A stretch of 12,198 nucleotides of DNA, from positions 1 through 12,198 of the forward strand of contig JALHNW010000024.1 in assembly GCA_022843345.1 (NCBI GenBank), written 5' to 3'. The translations under genes and the position numbers were made by a program. Numbering within the stretch: the stretch's first letter is position 1; every line of letters starts with the position of its first letter. The DNA comes from Rubritepida sp. GTDB lineage: Bacteria > Pseudomonadota > Alphaproteobacteria > Acetobacterales > Acetobacteraceae. Below the pieces are notes generated by a model. The model searched no databases and had not been told where the DNA came from. It saw only the letters and a list, made by a program, of their open reading frames with translations. Positions 7,922 to 12,198 of the stretch are shown here, piece by piece.

Positions 7922-8528
7922 CCCCCTTCACCACGCTGACCGGCATCGCGGCACCCCTGCCCAAGGCCAATGTGGACACGGACCAGATCATCCCGGCCCG
8001 CTTCCTCAAGACCATCCGGCGCACGGGGCTGGGCAAGTCGCTCTTCGCCAATTTCCGCTACGACGAGGCGGGCGCCGAGAAGCCCGACTTCGTGCTGAAC
8101 CAGGAGCCCTACCGCAAGGCCGAGATCCTCATCGCCTTCGAGAATTTCGGCTGCGGAAGCTCGCGCGAGCACGCGCCCTGGGCGCTGCTGGATTTCGGCA
8201 TCCGCTGCGTCATCGCGCCCGACTTCGCCGACATCTTCCACAACAACAGCTTCAAGAACGGCATCCTGCCCGTGAAGCTGCCGCGCGAGGTGTGCGAGCG
8301 GCTGATGGAGGATGCGCGCATGGGCGGCAACGCCCGCATCACCGTTGACCTGGAGCGCCAAGTGGTCGTCCGCCCAAATGGCGAGGAGATCCCCTTCGAG
8401 GTGGATGCCTTCCGCCGCCACTGCCTGCTCAACGGGCTGGACGACATCGGCCAGACGCTGCAGCACGCGCCCGCCATCGACACCCACGAGGCCAAGCTGC
8501 GCGCCTCGCAACCCTGGTTGTTCGCCTG

Positions 8529-8529
<1 letters not shown>
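7918..8529 (+). CDS. leuD: 3-isopropylmalate dehydratase small subunit
   Basis: The swivel-domain partner of LeuC in isopropylmalate isomerase. At 203 residues it is near the usual length of about 200. Family features include [13 protein letters not shown] (18-30), the substrate-loop and active-site region [14 protein letters not shown] (77-90), and [16 protein letters not shown]. The ATG at 7918 overlaps the leuC stop by 4 nt. The TGA stop shares its last A with the leuB ATG (TGATG). Both junctions point to coupled translation and balanced subunit synthesis. Alternative reading frames through leuC that run into this gene are frame shadows. Confidence 0.98.
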
Positions 8530-9641
<1,112 letters not shown>

Positions 9642-9648
9642 TTTTCCT

Positions 9649-9676
9649 GCCCGCCGGGGGGTTGTGCCCGGCGGGC
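9649..9676 (+). terminator. GC hairpin after leuB, possible weak terminator
   Basis: A perfect 10-bp stem (9649-9658 with 9667-9676) has an 8-nt loop and begins 7 nt after the leuB stop. No T tract follows, so it is not a standard intrinsic terminator. It may slow RNA polymerase, protect the mRNA 3' end, or only partly separate leuB from the tRNA genes. Confidence 0.45.
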
Positions 9677-9690
9677 GGCTTCGGTATCTC
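9662..9690 (+). promoter_or_regulatory. Candidate promoter for the tRNA-Arg pair
   Basis: TTGTGC (9662-9667) and TATCTC (9685-9690) are spaced 17 nt apart. They would start transcription a few nt before the first tRNA at 9705. The segment after the -10 is C/G-rich, as in stringently controlled stable-RNA promoters. Each hexamer matches only 3 of 6 consensus positions, and the -35 overlaps the leuB hairpin. Read-through from leuB is the alternative. Confidence 0.3.
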
Positions 9691-9704
9691 CCCTCCAGCG
9701 GCAC

Positions 9705-9780
9705 GCGCCCGTAGCTCAATGGATAGAGCACCAGACTACGGATCTGGGGGTTGGGAGTTCGAGTCTTCCCGGGCGCGCCA
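9705..9780 (+). tRNA. tRNA-Arg(ACG), G37 variant
   Basis: A 76-nt cloverleaf with encoded CCA. The acceptor stem is GCGCCCG/CGGGCGC with discriminator G. The D stem is GCTC/GAGC with an 8-nt loop, the anticodon stem is CCAGA/TCTGG, and the T arm has loop TTCGAGT. The anticodon loop is CTACGGA, so the anticodon is ACG (A34, expected to become inosine by TadA) and reads CGU/CGC/CGA arginine codons. Position 37 is G, giving G36-G37, the recognition pair of TrmD. The second copy downstream has A37. The T stem pairs fully with one G-U pair. Confidence 0.95.
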
Positions 9781-9810
9781 TGGTGGTAGACTACGCGTTG
9801 AAGTCGGTAT

Positions 9811-9887
9811 GCGCCCGTAGCTCAGCTGGATAGAGCACCAGACTACGAATCTGGGGGTCAGAGGTTCGAATCCTTTCGGGCGCGCCA
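9811..9887 (+). tRNA. tRNA-Arg(ACG), A37 copy
   Basis: A 77-nt cloverleaf with encoded CCA, starting 30 nt after the first tRNA. Acceptor, D and anticodon stems are identical to the first copy. The D loop is one base longer. The anticodon loop is CTACGAA (anticodon ACG, A37, as in typical bacterial tRNA-Arg ICG), and the T stem differs at several positions that keep pairing (for example 49-65 G-C to A-U). Both genes therefore look functional rather than decayed. A terminator follows at 9909. Confidence 0.96.
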
Positions 9888-9908
9888 CTTCCACTCACGA
9901 CGAAACAA

Positions 9909-9939
9909 GGCGCCAGGGCTTCCGCCCCGGCGCCTTTTT
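9909..9939. terminator. Bidirectional terminator between the tRNA genes and rpoH
   Basis: Arms 9909-9919 and 9924-9934 pair over 11 positions with one A-C mismatch and a TTCC loop. On the plus strand TTTTT follows (9935-9939), ending the tRNA transcript. On the minus strand the same hairpin is followed by TTGTTTCG. It lies 21 nt after the rpoH stop, so it can end the convergent rpoH transcript too. Confidence 0.9.
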
Positions 9940-9960
9940 CGTGCCACCAGTCCGCTGGCC

Positions 9961-10845
9961 TCAGGCCGGCGCGCCCAGGCGCCGTTCGGCGATCTGCTGC
10001 TTCATGGACTTCTGCAGCTTCTCGAAGGCGCGCACCTCGATCTGGCGCACGCGCTCGCGGGAGATGTTGTACTGCTGGGACAGCTCCTCCAGCGTCGTCG
10101 GCTCGTCCTTCAGGCGCCGCTCGATCAGGATGTGGCGCTCGCGCTCGTTCAGGGTCTTCAGCGCGCCGTTGAGCATGTCCTTGCGGTTGGACATGTCCTC
10201 GCTCTCGGCGAGCGTCGTCTCCTGGCTCTCGCCCTCGTCCACCAGCCAGTCCTGCCACTCGCCCTCGCTGTCGGCGCGGACGGGCGCATTCAGGCTGTTG
10301 TCCGGGCTGGCGAGGCGGCGGTTCATGCTCACCACGTCCTGCTCGGGCACGGCGAGGGTCTTGGCGATCTTGGCCACCACCTCGGGCTGCAGGTCGCCCT
10401 CCTCCAGCGCCGCCATCTGGCCCTTCAGCCGGCGGAGGTTGAAGAACAGCTTCTTCTGCGCCGCCGTGGTGCCCATCTTCACCAGGGACCAGGAGTGCAG
10501 GATGTATTCCTGGATCGCGGCACGGATCCACCACATGGCGTAGGTCGCCAGGCGGAAGCCGCGCTCCGGGTCGAAGCGCTTGACGGCCTGCATCATGCCG
10601 ACGTTGCCTTCGGAGATCAGCTCGCCCACCGGCAGGCCGTAGCCGCGGTAGCCCATGGCGATCTTGGCGACGAGGCGCAGGTGCGAGGTGACGAGCTTGT
10701 GCGCGGCCTGCTCGTCGCCGGCGTCGCGCCAGCGCTTGGCGAGGTTCAGCTCCTCCTCGGGGGCGAGCATGGGGAACTTGCGGATCTCCTGCAGGTAGCG
10801 GGAGAGGTTGCCCTCGGGGGCGATCGGGATGCTCAGGGACGCCAT
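9961..10845 (-). CDS. rpoH: RNA polymerase sigma-32 (heat-shock sigma factor)
   Basis: RpoH directs RNA polymerase to heat-shock promoters (chaperones, proteases). The 294-residue product has region 1.2/2 (LVTSHLRLVAKIAMGYRGYG; GELISEGNVGMMQAVKRFDP; TYAMWWIRAAIQEYIL), the diagnostic RpoH box QKKLFFNLR (130-138), and a region 4.2 helix-turn-helix (about 251-275, TLEELSQQYNISRERVRQIE). The start is ATG at 10845, giving MASLSIPIAPEGNLSRYLQE, with GGAAGG 12 nt upstream. A longer in-frame reading to 10944 adds 33 low-complexity residues and is rejected. It lies downstream of the RluD-family gene on the same strand, with a 228-nt gap that implies its own promoter. Confidence 0.97.
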   Translation of the reverse strand: MASLSIPIAPEGNLSRYLQEIRKFPMLAPEEELNLAKRWRDAGDEQAAHKLVTSHLRLVAKIAMGYRGYGLPVGELISEGNVGMMQAVKRFDPERGFRLATYAMWWIRAAIQEYILHSWSLVKMGTTAAQKKLFFNLRRLKGQMAALEEGDLQPEVVAKIAKTLAVPEQDVVSMNRRLASPDNSLNAPVRADSEGEWQDWLVDEGESQETTLAESEDMSNRKDMLNGALKTLNERERHILIERRLKDEPTTLEELSQQYNISRERVRQIEVRAFEKLQKSMKQQIAERRLGAPA

Positions 10846-11020
10846 GGTTGAATTGAGCCTTCCATCTCTGCCACGCGCGTCCCGAGACGGCGGCGCCACG
10901 CGGCGTTGTGCGTCGGAACGCCCCCGGGCCCATCCCGGCTGCATCCACCCCGGTCTCGAAGGGGCGGTGGCAGCGGCCAGGAACGACGCGGCACCCGCGG
11001 GCGCGACACCTTGTGGAAGT

Positions 11021-11049
11021 GTCCTACCCCAGCGCGCCCGCCCTGTCCA
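11021..11049 (-). promoter_or_regulatory. Candidate rpoH promoter
   Basis: Read on the minus strand, TGGACA (11049-11044) and TAGGAC (11026-11021) are 17 nt apart. The -35 matches 5 of 6 consensus positions and the -10 matches 3 of 6. It would give a leader of about 170 nt before rpoH. The 10846-11073 gap holds no gene that I can support. A long leader leaves room for post-transcriptional control, but I saw no clear stem that hides the rpoH Shine-Dalgarno. Confidence 0.3.
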
Positions 11050-11051
11050 GC

Positions 11052-11075
11052 AAAACAGACCAATCCGGTCTGTTT
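11052..11075 (-). terminator. Palindrome at the end of the RluD-family gene: terminator or operator
   Basis: A perfect 9-bp inverted repeat, AAACAGACC (minus strand 11075-11067) and GGTCTGTTT (11061-11053), has a 5-nt loop GGATT and one further T at 11052. It begins inside the TAA stop of the upstream gene. The position and terminal T run suit a weak intrinsic terminator. The AGACC-N5-GGTCT core also resembles binding sites of TetR-family repressors, and it sits just upstream of the candidate rpoH promoter. Confidence 0.6.
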
Positions 11076-12051
11076 AACCCCGCAGGAGTGCCTCCAGCGC
11101 CTGGAAGTCGGCCGGCGGTTCGGAGGAGAACTCCAGCATCGCCTGCGTGGCCGGATGACGGAACCGCAGGGAGGCCGCGTGCAGCGCCTGCCGCGGGAAG
11201 GCCAGCGCGGCCTCGCGCGCCTCGTCGGGCAGCGCCCGGGCCGCCGCCGGAACCCGCCGCAGGTAGACCGGGTCGCCGACCAGCGGATGGCCGAGATGGG
11301 CCATGTGGACGCGGATCTGGTGCGTGCGCCCGGTCATGAGCTTGCAGCGCAGCAGGGCCGCGCCGCCGAACGCCTCCAGCGTGGCGTAGCGGGTGATGGC
11401 GTGCTTGCCCTGGCGCGCCCCGCCGCGCTCCACCACCGCCATGCGCTTGCGGTCGGTCTGGTGGCGGCCGATGGCGGCGTTCACCTCGCCTTCGGGGGGC
11501 TGCGGCACGCCCCAGCACAGGGCGCGGTACTCCCGGTCCAGGTCGCGGTTCATGAACGCCGCCGACAGGGCCTCGTGCGCCGCCTGGGTCTTGGCGACGA
11601 CCATGATGCCCGAGGTGTCCTTGTCCAGCCGGTGCACGATGCCTGGCCTGGCCTCGCCGCCGATTCCCTCCATCTCGTCGCCGGCATGGCCGAGCAGGGC
11701 GTTGACCAGGGTTCCCTCGGCATGGCCGGGCGCGGGGTGGACCACCAGGCCGGCCGGCTTGTCGAGCACGATGAGGTCCCGGTCCTCGAACAGGATGTCG
11801 AGCGGGATGTCCTGCGCGACGGGCGAGGCGGGGCGGGGAGGGGGGGTGGCCAGCGCGTAGGTGCTGCCCGGCCGCACCGCCTCCGCCGGCTCGCGCACCG
11901 TAGTCCCGTCGCGGCTGGCCTGGCCCTCCTCGATCAGCGCCTTGACGCGGGAGCGCGAGAGGCCGTTCAACCGGCTGGCCAGGAAGCGGTCCAGGCGTTC
12001 GCCGCGGTCGGATTCGGCCGCGGTGATGGAATGTGTTTCGGTGGAGGCCAC
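11074..12051 (-). CDS. rluD: RluA/RluD-family 23S rRNA pseudouridine synthase
   Basis: This enzyme isomerises uridine to pseudouridine in RNA; the RluD branch acts on helix 69 of 23S rRNA. The 325-residue reading has an N-terminal S4 RNA-binding domain (about 10-70; GERLDRFLASRLNGLSRSRVKALIE). The catalytic domain has LIVLDKPAGLVVHPAPGH, the motif HRLDKDTSG with catalytic D143, and LMTGRTHQIRVHMAHLGHPLVGDPVY. The presence of an S4 domain favours RluC/RluD over RluA; the symbol is tentative. I choose GTG at 12051: a longer in-frame start at 12108 would add 19 non-conserved residues and overlap the divergent neighbour by 56 nt. Neither start has a good Shine-Dalgarno. The stop lies in a palindrome. 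Confidence 0.9.
   Translation of the reverse strand: MASTETHSITAAESDRGERLDRFLASRLNGLSRSRVKALIEEGQASRDGTTVREPAEAVRPGSTYALATPPPRPASPVAQDIPLDILFEDRDLIVLDKPAGLVVHPAPGHAEGTLVNALLGHAGDEMEGIGGEARPGIVHRLDKDTSGIMVVAKTQAAHEALSAAFMNRDLDREYRALCWGVPQPPEGEVNAAIGRHQTDRKRMAVVERGGARQGKHAITRYATLEAFGGAALLRCKLMTGRTHQIRVHMAHLGHPLVGDPVYLRRVPAAARALPDEAREAALAFPRQALHAASLRFRHPATQAMLEFSSEPPADFQALEALLRG
12043..12047 (+). promoter_or_regulatory. Shine-Dalgarno fixing the start at 12053
   Basis: GGAGG ends 5 nt before ATG 12053 on the plus strand and is embedded in the first codons of the divergent rluD-like gene. It is the strongest ribosome-binding site in this end of the window. It supports the small plus-strand gene and, indirectly, a start of the opposite gene at or inside 12051. 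Confidence 0.75.
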
Positions 12052-12052
12052 G

Positions 12053-12198
12053 ATGCGCTGGCTCAAGGTCCTGGTGGTGGGGATGGGGGTGCTGATCGTC
12101 GCGGGCACCGTGACGCTTGTGGTGCTGCTCGTCCAGCGCGCCGGCGGCGGGCGCGGCGGCGAGGTGGCGGCGCGGGCCAGCCTGGACCTGCCGGTGGG
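12053..12198 (+). CDS. Small membrane protein (DUF6476-like), 5' fragment
   Basis: The first 48 codons of a gene that runs off the window. The protein opens MRWLKVLVVGMGVLIVAGTV and continues TLVVLLVQRAGGGRGG. This is one hydrophobic segment (about residues 4-27) with a positively charged start, so a single membrane anchor or uncleaved signal. A Gly-rich linker follows, then ASLDLPVG. Small proteins of this shape, annotated DUF6476, commonly lie divergent to an RluA-family gene next to rpoH in alphaproteobacteria; I make the match from memory. The function is unknown. A strong GGAGG lies 5 nt upstream of the start. Confidence 0.8.
   Translation, partial: MRWLKVLVVGMGVLIVAGTVTLVVLLVQRAGGGRGGEVAARASLDLPV

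Noticed and set aside
9705..9887. The tRNA pair as an integration (att) site of a mobile element
   Set aside because: No integrase, no direct repeat of a tRNA 3' end beyond the homologous second tRNA, and ordinary core genes on both sides.
10846..10944. 33-residue N-terminal extension of RpoH
   Set aside because: It is Arg/Gly-rich and not conserved in the family; MASLSIPIAPEGNL from 10845 is the normal sort of RpoH opening.
9791..10948. Minus-strand 385-codon frame covering a tRNA and overlapping rpoH in another frame
   Set aside because: It runs through a tRNA gene and a terminator and is a frame shadow of rpoH.

Overview
The window is about 70% GC, has tightly packed genes, and carries gene families and neighbourhoods typical of an alphaproteobacterium. 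The proteins most resemble the Acetobacteraceae/Rhodospirillales (Roseomonas-like), but that placement is an impression from family knowledge, not a search result. Almost everything here is core housekeeping; I found no phage, insertion sequence, CRISPR array or defence system. Layout on the plus strand: the 3' end of a GT9 heptosyltransferase-type gene (1-180); thrS (238-2178); infC (2234-2773), which appears to start at a rare AUA codon; an exceptionally long, perfect terminator palindrome over the infC stop codon; a 300-nt structured non-coding gap; then the ffh-rpsP-rimM-trmD-rplS cluster (3088-6441), closed by an intrinsic terminator. Only 22 nt after that terminator comes leuC-leuD-leuB (6500-9641), with translationally coupled junctions. 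Next are two non-identical tRNA-Arg(ACG) genes (9705-9780 and 9811-9887) and a hairpin terminator that serves both directions. On the minus strand lie rpoH (heat-shock sigma-32, 9961-10845) and an RluA/RluD-family pseudouridine synthase (11074-about 12051). A small plus-strand membrane-protein gene (DUF6476-like) starts head to head with the latter at 12053 and runs off the window. Functionally the window is a translation and protein-export block: tRNA charging (ThrRS), initiation (IF3), co-translational targeting (Ffh), two ribosomal proteins, 16S maturation (RimM), tRNA G37 methylation (TrmD), rRNA pseudouridylation and Arg tRNAs. It also holds the last enzymes of leucine biosynthesis and a stress sigma factor. 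The observations most worth a second look are the infC AUA start with a well-placed Shine-Dalgarno, the 24-bp perfect palindrome at the infC end, the G36-G37 tRNA-Arg(ACG) variant (a predicted TrmD substrate), the terminator squeezed against leuC with no room for a separate promoter, and the head-to-head starts at 12051/12053.
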